A DNA stretch of 64,000 nucleotides from Streptomyces sp. BK239 (GCF_004217285.1 NZ_SHKS01000007.1:186001-250000), one strand, 5' to 3'; counted from the stretch's first letter, positions 54,494-63,371 are shown. The notes: generated by a model not told the origin, from the sequence alone. Made by a program: numbers and translations.

Positions 54494-55954
54494 ATGGACC
54501 GTTTTCATGCCGATGTGATCGTCGCCGGCGCCGGCCCTGCCGGCTTGATGCTCGCCGGTGAACTCCGCCTGTCCGGACTGTCGGTGGTCGTGCTCGACCG
54601 CCTGACCGAGCCCATGCAGCAGTCCCGGGCACTCGGATTTTCCGCTCGCACGATCGAGGAGTTCGGCCAGCGCGGACTTCTCGACAAATTCGGCGAACTC
54701 GAGACGATACCCTTCGGGCATTTCGGTGGACTGCCCATCGACTATCGCATCATCGAGGGCGGGAATTTCGGCGTACGGGGTGTTCCGCAGTCGCGGACCG
54801 AGGCCATTCTCCACGCGTGGGCCGCCGGCCTCGGCGCCGAGATCCGCCGCGGGCACGAGGTCGTCGGCATGACCCAGGACGACACGGGCGTCACGGTGGA
54901 GGTCACCTCCGCCGCCGGCGTCGAGACGCTGCGCGCCCCCTACCTGGTCGGCTGCGACGGCGCCCGCTCCACCGTGCGCCGCCTGGCCGGCGTCGACTTC
55001 CCCGGCACCAGCGCCACCATCGAGATGCTGATGGCCGACGTCGCCACCAACGAGCTGCGCATCCGCCCGACCGGCGAGGTCGGCGAGTCCGGCATGGTCG
55101 TGGTGCTCCCGCTGGGCCCGCAGGCCACCCGCGTCGTCGTCTTCGAACGCGGCGCCGGCGTCCGCCCGACCCAGGAACCGCCCACCTTCCCCGAGGTCGC
55201 CGCCTCCTTCCAGCGCGTCACCGGCGAGGACATCACCGGCTACCGGCCGCTGTGGAGCAGCTACTTCACCGACGCCAGCCGCCAGGCCGCCGAGTACCGC
55301 AAGGGCCGGGTCTTCCTCGCGGGCGACGCCGCCCACATCCATCTGCCCATCGGCGCCCAGGGCATCAGCGCCGGCGTCGGCGACGTGGTCAACCTCGGCT
55401 GGAAGCTGGCCGCGGCGATCAAGGGGTACGCGCCCGAGGGGCTGCTGGACACCTATCACTCCGAGCGGCACCCCGTCGGCGCCCGCATCGTCGCCAACAC
55501 CCTCGTGCAGCGCTCCCTTTACCTCGGCGGCCCCGAGATGCAGCCGCTGCGGGAACTCTTCGGCGAGCTGGTCGGCGTCGAGGAGGTCCGCCGCCACCTG
55601 GTCGGCCTGGTCACGGGCCTGGACATCACCTACGACATGGGCGAGGGCGGCCACCCGCTGCTCGGCCGCCGGCTGCCCGACCAGGAGCTGCTGGCCGGGG
55701 ACGAGAAGACGAGCACGTACGAACTGCTCACCCGTGGCCGCCCGTTGCTGCTGAACCTGCGGGGTGGCGAGGCCCTCACCGCGGCTGCCGCCGGATGGTC
55801 CGACCGTGTCGACGTCGTCGCCGCGTCCCGGCCCGACCCCGACGCCCCGGCCGCCGACCTGCTGGTGCGTCCCGACGGCTACATCGCCTGGGTCGGGACG
55901 GACGGCTCCGCCGAGGGGCTGACCGAAGCCCTCCAGCGCTGGTTCGGCGCGTAA
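54494..55954 (+). CDS. third FAD aromatic monooxygenase (PgaE-like paralogue)
   Basis: This 486-residue PHBH-class enzyme has GAGPAG, SRALGFSARTIEEFGQRGLL and GDAAHIHLPIGAQGIS. It is a close paralogue of the gene at 31784 (for example FGHFGGLPIDY versus MGHFGGVQFDY) but lacks the C-terminal Ala/Pro insert. The ATG has AGAGGA 8 nt upstream. A TGTCACA-N4-TGTACTT repeat at 54413-54430 resembles the accA heptamers, so it may belong to the same regulon. Confidence 0.88.
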   Translation: MDRFHADVIVAGAGPAGLMLAGELRLSGLSVVVLDRLTEPMQQSRALGFSARTIEEFGQRGLLDKFGELETIPFGHFGGLPIDYRIIEGGNFGVRGVPQSRTEAILHAWAAGLGAEIRRGHEVVGMTQDDTGVTVEVTSAAGVETLRAPYLVGCDGARSTVRRLAGVDFPGTSATIEMLMADVATNELRIRPTGEVGESGMVVVLPLGPQATRVVVFERGAGVRPTQEPPTFPEVAASFQRVTGEDITGYRPLWSSYFTDASRQAAEYRKGRVFLAGDAAHIHLPIGAQGISAGVGDVVNLGWKLAAAIKGYAPEGLLDTYHSERHPVGARIVANTLVQRSLYLGGPEMQPLRELFGELVGVEEVRRHLVGLVTGLDITYDMGEGGHPLLGRRLPDQELLAGDEKTSTYELLTRGRPLLLNLRGGEALTAAAAGWSDRVDVVAASRPDPDAPAADLLVRPDGYIAWVGTDGSAEGLTEALQRWFGA

Positions 55955-56097
55955 GCGCTCCGCGAAGGCCGCGAAAGACCGTCGCTCGTCTGCGGGTTCA
56001 TCGTGGCTGGTCGCGCGCACGCGGCGGTAGCCGCACATCGACACAGCCCCGCGCCCCGTCGAGGGCGCCGCCCGTTCGTCAGAAGAGGAGTTCCGAG

Positions 56098-57825
56098 TTG
56101 ACCGGCAAGGCCGAGACGAAGATGCCCACCAAGACCGACACACAGAAGAGGGCGCCGAAGGCCGGCGAGTGGACCGAGTGCGACGTCGTCATCCTGGGCG
56201 CCGGGATCGGCGGCTCCATCACCGGCGCGATCCTGGCCCGGCAGGGCGCCAAAGTGGTGCTCGTCGACGCCGGCCAGCACCCGCGGTTCGCGGTCGGCGA
56301 GTCACAGAACCCGCAGCTCGTGGAGTGGCTGCACATCCTCGCCGTGCGCTACGACGTCCCCGAGATCAAGCACCTGCTCGACGTCAAGGCCGTCACCAAG
56401 TACATCGGCGCCCACCACGGCAGGAAGCAGAGCTTCGGATTCGTACGGCACGTCCCCGACCGGGAGCCGGACCCGCGCGAGGCGACGATGTTCGTCATCC
56501 CGAAGATGCTCACCGAGGCGACGCACATGTTCCGCCAGGACACCGACACCTACTACTTCAACGTCGCCGCCAAGTACGGCTGCACCCTGCGCCAGAACTG
56601 GCGCGCCACCGACCTCGACTTCGACGACGACGGCGTCACCGTCACCGGACAGAACGGCGAGGTCTTCCGCGCCAAGTACCTCATCGACGCCAGCGGTTTC
56701 CGCTCGCCGCTCGCCCAGAAGTTCGACCTGCGGGAGAAGCCCTCGCGGATCAAGCACCACGCACGCTCGCTGTTCACGCACTACGTCGGCATCAAGCCGT
56801 ACGACGACGTGTGCAACTACCCCGAGGCGCTGCGCCCGCCGGCGGAGTCCCCGTTCCACGGCGGCACCCTGCACCACCTGATCGAGCGCGGCTGGTTCTG
56901 GATCATCCCGTTCGACAACTACGAGGACTCCCGCAACCCCGTCTGCAGCGTCGGCCTCACCTTCGACGAGCGGCTGTACCCGCAGCCCGACAACATGACC
57001 CCGGACGAGGAGTTCAACCACTACCTCGACATGTACCCGGCCGTGAAGCGCCAGTTCGAGGGCGCACGGCGGGTACGCGAGTGGGTGTCGACGCCGGACC
57101 GGATCCAGTACTCGTCCAAGCAGACGGTCGGCGACCGCTGGTGCCTGATGTCGCACGCCGCCGGTTTCGTCGACCCGCTGTACTCGCGCGGCCTGTCCAA
57201 CACCTTCGAGGTCGTGGACGCCCTGTGCTACCGCGTCCTGGAGGCGCTGCGCGACGACGACTTCTCCGCCAAGCGCTTCGAGTACGTCGAGCGCCTGGAG
57301 CAGGGGCTGCTGACGTACAACGACATGATCGTCAACAGCTCCTACATCGCGTTCTCCCACTTCCGGCTCTGGAACGCCGTGTTCAGGGTCTGGGCCTGCT
57401 TCACCACGCCCGCCACCATGCGGCAGATCCAGGCCCGCCAGGAGTTCTCCCTGGACGGCGACGACCGGCACTTCCGGGAGATGGAGAACGCCCCCTACCC
57501 GGGCCTGTGGTGGCCGGACAGCCACGCCTTCAAGCACCTGCTCGACGTCACGCACGAGACGTGCCTGAAGTACGAGGCCGGTGAGATCGACGGCGACAAG
57601 GCGGCCGACATCGTCTTCCAGGCCATCAACGACTGCGAGTCGGTCAACACGCCGTTCGGCTGGAAGGACGGCGAGGACCACCGATTCTACCGGGCCACCA
57701 CGCCCACGATGATCAAGTTCATGTGGTGGGCGAGCACCAACGGCCCCAAGGAGATGCGCGACCTGGGCCGCTCGATGCTCAAGGGCGTCGTCAAGTCCGC
57801 CGCGCGCGGCCGCAAGGTCTCCTGA
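56098..57825 (+). CDS. FADH2-dependent halogenase (phenolic-type)
   Basis: This 575-residue flavoprotein has the FAD motif GAGIGG (34-39) and the halogenase signature WFWIIP (266-271, the WxWxIP motif that keeps out monooxygenation). HPRFAVGESQ near the N-terminus and HHGRKQSFGF fit FAD-dependent aryl halogenases. It would use chloride, oxygen and FADH2 to chlorinate a phenolic ring of the polyketide. The start is a TTG at 56098 with AGGAG 8 nt upstream; an ATG at 56122 is also possible. It follows the third monooxygenase by 143 nt. Confidence 0.85.
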   Translation: MTGKAETKMPTKTDTQKRAPKAGEWTECDVVILGAGIGGSITGAILARQGAKVVLVDAGQHPRFAVGESQNPQLVEWLHILAVRYDVPEIKHLLDVKAVTKYIGAHHGRKQSFGFVRHVPDREPDPREATMFVIPKMLTEATHMFRQDTDTYYFNVAAKYGCTLRQNWRATDLDFDDDGVTVTGQNGEVFRAKYLIDASGFRSPLAQKFDLREKPSRIKHHARSLFTHYVGIKPYDDVCNYPEALRPPAESPFHGGTLHHLIERGWFWIIPFDNYEDSRNPVCSVGLTFDERLYPQPDNMTPDEEFNHYLDMYPAVKRQFEGARRVREWVSTPDRIQYSSKQTVGDRWCLMSHAAGFVDPLYSRGLSNTFEVVDALCYRVLEALRDDDFSAKRFEYVERLEQGLLTYNDMIVNSSYIAFSHFRLWNAVFRVWACFTTPATMRQIQARQEFSLDGDDRHFREMENAPYPGLWWPDSHAFKHLLDVTHETCLKYEAGEIDGDKAADIVFQAINDCESVNTPFGWKDGEDHRFYRATTPTMIKFMWWASTNGPKEMRDLGRSMLKGVVKSAARGRKVS

Positions 57826-58000
57826 CCCCCGGGGCGTGTCGCGAAGGTGTCGCCCCTGCCCCGCGACGCCCGGCACGCGCGCTCACCGCCCCCTCCGACC
57901 GGCCCGCACGGGGCCTGGTGCCAACCCCCGTGCACCCGTTCCCGTGCGGGCCCGTGCACCGACTTCTCCGCACCCGACCGCTTCGACTCTGGGACACCGT

Positions 58001-59518
58001 GTGATCAGTCGTAGAACCCTGCTCAGCGCCGGCACCGCCGCCGGCCTCGCCCTCGTACCCGCGGCCTCCGTCGCCGCCGAAGACTCGACGACGCCGTGGA
58101 GCCGGCTCGCGAGCAAGCTCTCGGGCAAGCTGGTGCTGCCCACCGATCCCTACTACACGGTCGCCCGCCAGGTGGAGCTCGGGCAGTTCGACTCCGTCAA
58201 CCCGCAGGCGGTCGCCTACTGCGCGAGCGCGGCGGACGTCTCGGTCTGCGTGCGCTTCGCCCAGGACCACGGCGTCCGCACGGCGGTCCGCAGCGGCGGC
58301 CACAACTACGGCGGCTGGTCCACGACACCCGGCATGATCATCGACGTGTCCCGGCTGAACGCCGTGACGGTGCAGAGCGCCTCGTCGGTGGAGATCGGCC
58401 CGGGCGCCCAGAACGTCAACATCCTCAACGCGCTCGCCCCGCACCACCTGGTGGTCAGCGAGGGCGGCTGTCCGACCGTGTGCGCCGGCGGCTTCCTCCA
58501 GGGCGGCGGCTTCGGCTTCCTGACCCGGCCGACGGGCATGGCCTGCGACGCGGTGACCTCCGCACAGGTGGTGCTCGCCGACGGCCGCGTGGTGACCGCG
58601 TCGGCACAGCAGAACACCGACCTGTTCTGGGCCCTGCGCGGCGGCGGAGGCGGCAACTTCGGCATCGTCACGAAGTTCACGGTCACCCCTCACAGCGGCG
58701 ACCAGACGGCCATCAGCAACCTGATCTTCCCCTACGACCGGACGGCCGACGTCCTCGACGGTGTGGCCCGTTGGCTGGTGGACGCCCCGCACACGATCGG
58801 CGGCGGCGCCTACGTGGTGCAGCCCGACGCCGCGCCCGGCTCGGTGCCGCAGGCCAACGTCTTCCTCGCCTCCCGCGGCACACCCGCCGAACTCGCCGGT
58901 GAGACGGCCCGGTTGCTCGCGCTGACCGGCGCCCCGCTGCAGCGTCAGGACGGCGTCATGACGTACCAGCAGCTGATGATGATGATCTTCGGCTGTGCCA
59001 CTCTCACCGAGGCCCAGTGCCAGCGCTCCGGGAAGACCCCCGAGGGCACCCTGTCCCGCCCGGCCTACGGCCTGGAGCGCACCCGCATGGGCAGCGAGCC
59101 CTACTCCGCCGCCGGCTGGGCGGACGTGATGACCGCCTTCGACGCCAACCGCAGGGCGGGCCAGGCGCGTTACCTGGACTTCCACTTCTTCGGCGGCGCC
59201 GCCAACGACATCTCGCGCACCGCGACGGCGTACGTGCACCGCGACTCGCTCTTCTCGGTCAACTACCGGGTCCTGATCAACGACCCGGCCCAGGTGACCG
59301 ACGAGGCCAAGGCGGTGGCGAACTCCTGGATCGACAACGGCTTCGCCACGATCGACCCGCTGTCGAACGGCGAGACCTACCAGAACTGGATGGACCCGTC
59401 GCTGACCGACTGGAAGGCGTCGTACTACGCCGAGAACTACGCGCGGCTGACCCGCGTCAAGGCCAAGTACGACCCGAACCGGTTCTTCCGCTTCCCGCAG
59501 TCCATAGGCACCGCCTGA
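58001..59518 (+). CDS. Tat-exported berberine-bridge-like FAD oxidase
   Basis: This 505-residue oxidase has a twin-arginine signal ISRRTLLSAGT with cleavage after SVAA, then a FAD-binding-4 domain with RSGGHNYGG (H101) and GGCPTVCAGG (C161). H101 and C161 are 60 residues apart, as in bicovalent flavoenzymes GilR and AknOx (H70/C130 type). It would oxidise an alcohol or lactol outside the cytoplasm late in the pathway. GTG start at 58001; ends before a strong terminator. Confidence 0.88.
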   Translation: MISRRTLLSAGTAAGLALVPAASVAAEDSTTPWSRLASKLSGKLVLPTDPYYTVARQVELGQFDSVNPQAVAYCASAADVSVCVRFAQDHGVRTAVRSGGHNYGGWSTTPGMIIDVSRLNAVTVQSASSVEIGPGAQNVNILNALAPHHLVVSEGGCPTVCAGGFLQGGGFGFLTRPTGMACDAVTSAQVVLADGRVVTASAQQNTDLFWALRGGGGGNFGIVTKFTVTPHSGDQTAISNLIFPYDRTADVLDGVARWLVDAPHTIGGGAYVVQPDAAPGSVPQANVFLASRGTPAELAGETARLLALTGAPLQRQDGVMTYQQLMMMIFGCATLTEAQCQRSGKTPEGTLSRPAYGLERTRMGSEPYSAAGWADVMTAFDANRRAGQARYLDFHFFGGAANDISRTATAYVHRDSLFSVNYRVLINDPAQVTDEAKAVANSWIDNGFATIDPLSNGETYQNWMDPSLTDWKASYYAENYARLTRVKAKYDPNRFFRFPQSIGTA

Positions 59519-59612
59519 CGGCCCTCGTCGGACGGTGCCGCACCGACCGCCCGCCCGATCCCGGGCGCCCCTCCCCCAGGCCTCCGTGAGAACGGGCGGG
59601 CACACGCGCGAA

Positions 59613-59676
59613 GCCGCCGGACAACGGGGTCCGGCGGCCTCGCCTGGCGTCCCTCCCGCGGGAGGGACGCCAGGCG
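59613..59676. terminator. double hairpin terminator between convergent genes
   Basis: Two hairpins lie in tandem: GCCGCCGGAC/GTCCGGCGGC (59613-59638) and a 36-nt perfect palindrome at 59641-59676 (18-bp arms starting CGCCTGGCGTCC). They mark the right end of the polyketide locus, between stops at 59518 and 59683. Confidence 0.85.
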
Positions 59677-59682
59677 ACGGGC

Positions 59683-60288
59683 TCAGGGCTTCCGGCCGTA
59701 CCAGCCGACCAGGCGGTCGATGGCCGGGGCGTCCTCCGGAACGTCCACGACGGGTCCGAACGGCACCTGGCCACCGCGCGGTTCGCGGGGCACGGCACGG
59801 TGCATCGCGGCCAGCGGGCCGGCCAGGACGCTCTCGTCCCACTCCGGGCTCTGGCCGGTCGCCTTGGCCAGGTCCCAGGCGTGCAGCACGAATTCGTTGG
59901 TGTAGATGACCGCGGCGACGGCGCCGGGGACGGGGCCCCAGGGCAGGCCGATCTCCCGGCCCAGGATCGCCGGGTCGCTCCAGACGGACGTCAGCTCCTT
60001 CGCACCGGCCGCCCAGGCCTCGTCCCAGGCGCCGTCGGCGACGTCCTCGGCGAAGTGCGGAACGCTGAAGAACTGCCCGCCGGCGCCGATGACGGCGACC
60101 CTGCGGAGCACCGAGACGAGGTGGTTGGAGAGCTGGCGCACCGAGTAGTCCGGACAGGGCGTGGCGTTGTCGTAGTGCTCCGGCCGCACGGCGGCGAGCA
60201 CCTCGCCCGCCAGGTCGACGGCCTTCAGCAGACCGGTGCGGGGGTCAGCGGGGGCCGGCGTGGCAGGGGTGTTCATCGGGTTCGTCAT
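59683..60288 (-). CDS. DinB-like TIGR03086 family protein
   Basis: This 201-residue protein of the mycothiol-dependent/DinB-like fold has LAGEVLAAVRPEHYDNATPCPDYSVRQLSNHLVSV near the N-terminus and VYTNEFVLHAWDLAKATGQ with a putative metal-binding histidine. Family members are mycothiol-dependent maleylpyruvate isomerase relatives of unknown function. It is divergent from the WYL regulator, with 65 nt between starts. Confidence 0.8.
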   Translation of the reverse strand: MTNPMNTPATPAPADPRTGLLKAVDLAGEVLAAVRPEHYDNATPCPDYSVRQLSNHLVSVLRRVAVIGAGGQFFSVPHFAEDVADGAWDEAWAAGAKELTSVWSDPAILGREIGLPWGPVPGAVAAVIYTNEFVLHAWDLAKATGQSPEWDESVLAGPLAAMHRAVPREPRGGQVPFGPVVDVPEDAPAIDRLVGWYGRKP

Positions 60289-60353
60289 GCCGTCGAGTCT
60301 TCCGACCAAACAGGCCATCCCCCGGCCACTTTCCACGAAAGGCTGAATCACTG

Positions 60354-61319
60354 ATGCGAGCTGACCGGTTGGTGGCGGCTCTGTTGTTCCTCCAGGCGCG
60401 CGGCCTGGTGACCGCCGCGGAGCTCGCCGCGGAACTGGAGGTCTCCGAGCGCACCGCACGACGCGACCTGGAGGCGCTGACCGCCTCCGGCGTCCCGGTC
60501 TACGCGCAGCGCGGCCGGGGCGGCGGCTGGCGGCTGGTCGGCGGAGCGCGCACGGACCTGACCGGACTCACCTCACCGGAGGTGCAGGCACTGTTCCTGG
60601 CCGCGGGCTCGTCGGGCGCCTCCCCCGAACTTCGGTCCGCTTTACGGAAGTTACTGCGCGCGGTGCCGGAACCGCTGCGCCCGCAGGCCGAGGCGGCGTC
60701 CCGGGCGCGGATCGTCGACGAGCTGGACCGGTCGGGCGCCGCCATGACAGCGGTCGGCCCGCACCGCACGGTCCTGGAGCGCGCGGTGCTGGACGGCGTG
60801 CGGGTCCGGCTCGGCTACGCCCGCCCCGGCGACGAGCCGCGCGAGCGCGTCGTGGACCCGCTCGGGCTGGTCCTCAAGGCGGGCCACTGGTACATGGTGG
60901 CGGGCACCGCGGACGGCCTGCGCTCCTTCCGGCTGGGCCGGGTGACCTCGGCCGAGCCGACGGAGGAGCCGGTCCACCGTCCCGCCGGCTTCGACCTGGC
61001 CGCCGCCTGGCGCTCGCTCGCCGCCCGCCTGGAGGACCGCCTGCTCGCGGCGACGGTCACGGCGCACGCGGACCAGGACGCCCTGCCCGTGCTCCAGCGG
61101 CTGTTCGGCGGGCGGCTGAGCATCGGCCGGCTGCTGGCGGACGGCAGGCGGGAGATCGAGGCCGCGGGGCCGTCGCTGGAGGTGCTGGCCGCACAGCTGG
61201 CGGGTCTCGGGCCCCAGGTCGAGGTGGTGGGCCCGCCCCGGGCACGGGCGCACCTGGCGCGCCTCGGTGAGGCACTCATGGCGAACTACGGAACGGCCCG
61301 TGAGGCGGCGGTCCGATAG
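60354..61319 (+). CDS. WYL-domain transcriptional regulator (YafY type)
   Basis: This 321-residue regulator has an N-terminal DeoR-type HTH (LVTAAELAAELEVSERTARRDL) and a WYL domain (GLVLKAGHWYMVAGTADGLRSFRLGRV). It contains two TTA codons, at 60642-60644 (codon 97) and 60651-60653 (codon 100), which implies bldA dependence. It probably regulates the divergent DinB-like gene. Confidence 0.9.
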   Translation: MRADRLVAALLFLQARGLVTAAELAAELEVSERTARRDLEALTASGVPVYAQRGRGGGWRLVGGARTDLTGLTSPEVQALFLAAGSSGASPELRSALRKLLRAVPEPLRPQAEAASRARIVDELDRSGAAMTAVGPHRTVLERAVLDGVRVRLGYARPGDEPRERVVDPLGLVLKAGHWYMVAGTADGLRSFRLGRVTSAEPTEEPVHRPAGFDLAAAWRSLAARLEDRLLAATVTAHADQDALPVLQRLFGGRLSIGRLLADGRREIEAAGPSLEVLAAQLAGLGPQVEVVGPPRARAHLARLGEALMANYGTAREAAVR

Positions 61320-61358
61320 TCACTTTCCTCTAGGTACCTACTATACGGAAGATGCTAA
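61319..61358 (+). promoter_or_regulatory. HxlR operator and promoter, second copy
   Basis: Positions 61319-61346 are identical to 52230-52257, including the palindrome TAGGTACCTA (61331-61340) and TATAC. After a 4-nt difference GATGCTAAC is shared. It lies 62 nt upstream of the NmrA-like gene and predicts co-regulation with the hxlR/MFS pair 9 kb away. Confidence 0.75.
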
Positions 61359-61419
61359 CGTCGCAGACACAGCCCGATCGGGCCCAACCACCCCTCTTCT
61401 CACCACCTTTGGAGTTGTC

Positions 61420-62265
61420 ATGATCGTTGTCACCGGAGCCTCCGGAAACGTCGGCCGTCCGCTCGTCGAAGCGCTCACCGCGGCGGGCGAGAAGGTCACC
61501 GCCGTGTCCCGCAGTCCCCTCTCCTACGACCTTCCGGAGGGAGCGCGGCACGTCCGCGCCGACCTCGCCGATCCCGTCACCCTCGCCCCCGCCCTGGACG
61601 GCGCGGACGCCCTGTTCATCCTGCTGGCCGGCGAACTGCTCGGCGGCGGCGCACCCGCCGTCGAGGTCCTGGCCGCGGCGGCGCAGGCCGGCGTGCGGCG
61701 CGTGGTGCTGCTCTCCTCCCAGATCAACGGCACCCGCCCGGACGCCCTCTCGCACGGCCGGCTCCGGGAGTTCGAGGAGGCCGTACGCTCCTCGGGCCTC
61801 GACTGGACGATCCTGCGCCCGGGCGGCTTCGCCTCCAACGCCTACGCCTGGATCGAGACCGTCCGCACCCAGCGCGCGGTGGTCGCCCCGTTCGCCGACG
61901 TGGCCCTGCCGGTCGTGGACCCGGCGGACATCTCCGCGGTCGCCGCCGTGGTCCTGCGCGACGAGGGCCATTCCGGACAGACCTACGAGCTGACCGGCCC
62001 GGCCGCCGTCACCCCGCGCGAGCAGGCTGCGGCGCTCGCCGAGGCCCTCGGCGAGCAGGTGGGCTTCGTGGAGCTGACCCGCGAGCAGGCCCGCGAGCAC
62101 ATGGCGCAGTTCATGCCCGAGCCGGTGATCGACGGCACCCTCGACATCCTCGGCGCGCCGCTCCCCGCCGAGCAGCGGGTCAGCCCGGACGTCGAGCGGG
62201 TCCTCGGCCGCCCGGCCGGCTCCTTCGCCGGATGGGCCGAGCGCAACGTCCACGCCTTCAAGTGA
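61420..62265 (+). CDS. NAD(P)H-binding NmrA-like oxidoreductase
   Basis: This 281-residue atypical SDR begins MIVVTGASGNVGRPLVEAL (GASGNVG cofactor loop) and continues with YDLPEGARHVRADLADP, WTILRPGGFASN and a C-terminal NmrA-like substrate region. No canonical YxxxK is seen, as in quinone reductases of the QOR2 type. Redox-responsive HxlR genes are often linked to such reductases. Its promoter carries the HxlR site. Confidence 0.85.
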   Translation: MIVVTGASGNVGRPLVEALTAAGEKVTAVSRSPLSYDLPEGARHVRADLADPVTLAPALDGADALFILLAGELLGGGAPAVEVLAAAAQAGVRRVVLLSSQINGTRPDALSHGRLREFEEAVRSSGLDWTILRPGGFASNAYAWIETVRTQRAVVAPFADVALPVVDPADISAVAAVVLRDEGHSGQTYELTGPAAVTPREQAAALAEALGEQVGFVELTREQAREHMAQFMPEPVIDGTLDILGAPLPAEQRVSPDVERVLGRPAGSFAGWAERNVHAFK

Positions 62266-62320
62266 CGGCGACGCCCTGACCGGCGCCGACGCCTTCGAGC
62301 AGCGCCGACGGGCCCCAGCA

Positions 62321-62361
62321 CCGCCCCGGATCCGCACGTCCCCCGCACGGATCCGGGGCGG
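62321..62361 (+). terminator. hairpin downstream of the NmrA-like gene
   Basis: CCGCCCCGGATCCG (62321-62334) pairs fully with CGGATCCGGGGCGG (62348-62361) across a 13-nt loop, 55 nt after the stop. Confidence 0.75.
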
Positions 62362-62492
62362 ACCATCCGTACGGACACAGGTGGCGCACGGTACGAGCAT
62401 GCGGGTGGTGGCTGATTTCGTGGGGAGAAAGCGGGACCGCGTGATGAGGTGTGAGCCTCTGATCACTCCGACAGCAGGGAGCGCTTCCTCCG

Positions 62493-63269
62493 ATGACCGC
62501 ACAGCCCGTACGCCCTGAGCGCACCGGTCCAGCGACCGCCTCTGCCATGGGTGTCGCGCCGTTCGCACCTTCTCTCGTCAAAGCGGTGTTCAGGGACGTG
62601 ACCCCGATGCACGTCTCCCGGTCGGCCGCGTGGGCCGCCGCGTCGGTGACGCGAACAGTGCTGACGGAGATCATCGCCGGCGCAAAAAAAGCGGCGGCGG
62701 AGGAGGCCCGGAAGAGGCTGGTCCCCGGGGACCTCCTCTCGGCGATCGGCCGGAACGTCGAGGTCGAAGTGGCGGACACGTGGTACGGCCACAGCCCGAC
62801 GTTCAAGGACGGGACCGGCGTCCTGTACGACGCCGAAGGTGTCATCGTGTCTTCTCCCAAGCGCAGCAGGTCACGCAAACCGAGTGCGGTGGTCGGCGCC
62901 CACAGGTTCGAGGCCGGCATCAAGAGGTTGCTGCGGAGCCAGGGGGCCAGGGCCGTCCCGGTGATGCTCCGCGACCTGGACGGAATCGCGAGCGTGTTTC
63001 TGACGAACCTCGCCCGGGACGCGGCCATGGTCGTCCGCGAGGGCGGGATCAAGCGTTTCGGTACGGTCACCCTGGGGACGCCGGGCGAACCGGCCCCTCC
63101 TCCGTCGTTCGAGAATCCCCTCCAGGACCTGTCCGTCCGCAGCGGGGACAGGCGGACCATCGGCAGGGACGACGTCCTGGCCGCCACCACGATCCAGTTG
63201 TTCGGCGACATCAGGCAGCGAGCCCTCACCGAAGCACGCGAGGCGACCCGGAACACACCGGCCGGCTGA
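62493..63269 (+). CDS. putative tandem histone-fold (histone doublet) protein
   Basis: This 258-residue protein does not resemble any Streptomyces family I know by name, but two stretches have the helix-loop-long helix-loop-helix layout of histones. The first (about 26-90) has a 29-residue central helix (43-71), then RKRLVPGDLLSAIGRN, comparable to the H2A stretch ending in RIIPRHLQLAIRND. The second (about 138-240) has IKRLLRSQGARAVP, a 28-residue helix (157-184), a 35-residue Pro-rich insert in the second loop, then RRTIGRDDVLAATTIQLFG, like archaeal RKTIKAEDIELA. The linker contains a basic KRSRSRKP segment. AGGGAG lies 11 nt before the ATG. DNA binding is inferred, not shown. Confidence 0.6.
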   Translation: MTAQPVRPERTGPATASAMGVAPFAPSLVKAVFRDVTPMHVSRSAAWAAASVTRTVLTEIIAGAKKAAAEEARKRLVPGDLLSAIGRNVEVEVADTWYGHSPTFKDGTGVLYDAEGVIVSSPKRSRSRKPSAVVGAHRFEAGIKRLLRSQGARAVPVMLRDLDGIASVFLTNLARDAAMVVREGGIKRFGTVTLGTPGEPAPPPSFENPLQDLSVRSGDRRTIGRDDVLAATTIQLFGDIRQRALTEAREATRNTPAG

Positions 63270-63371
63270 GCGGACGGCCGCTCCCTTCCGGACGGAGCCG
63301 ATACGGCTCAAGTCACCCGTCAGGCAGGCGAACACCCGACGCCGCCCGATCAAGTTCCGTAGCGTGAAGCC

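Noticed and set aside
54817..56097. Upstream extension of the halogenase reading frame for more than 400 codons
   Set aside because: It lies out of frame inside the third FAD monooxygenase and is Arg/Pro-rich; the ribosome site before 56098 fixes the true start.
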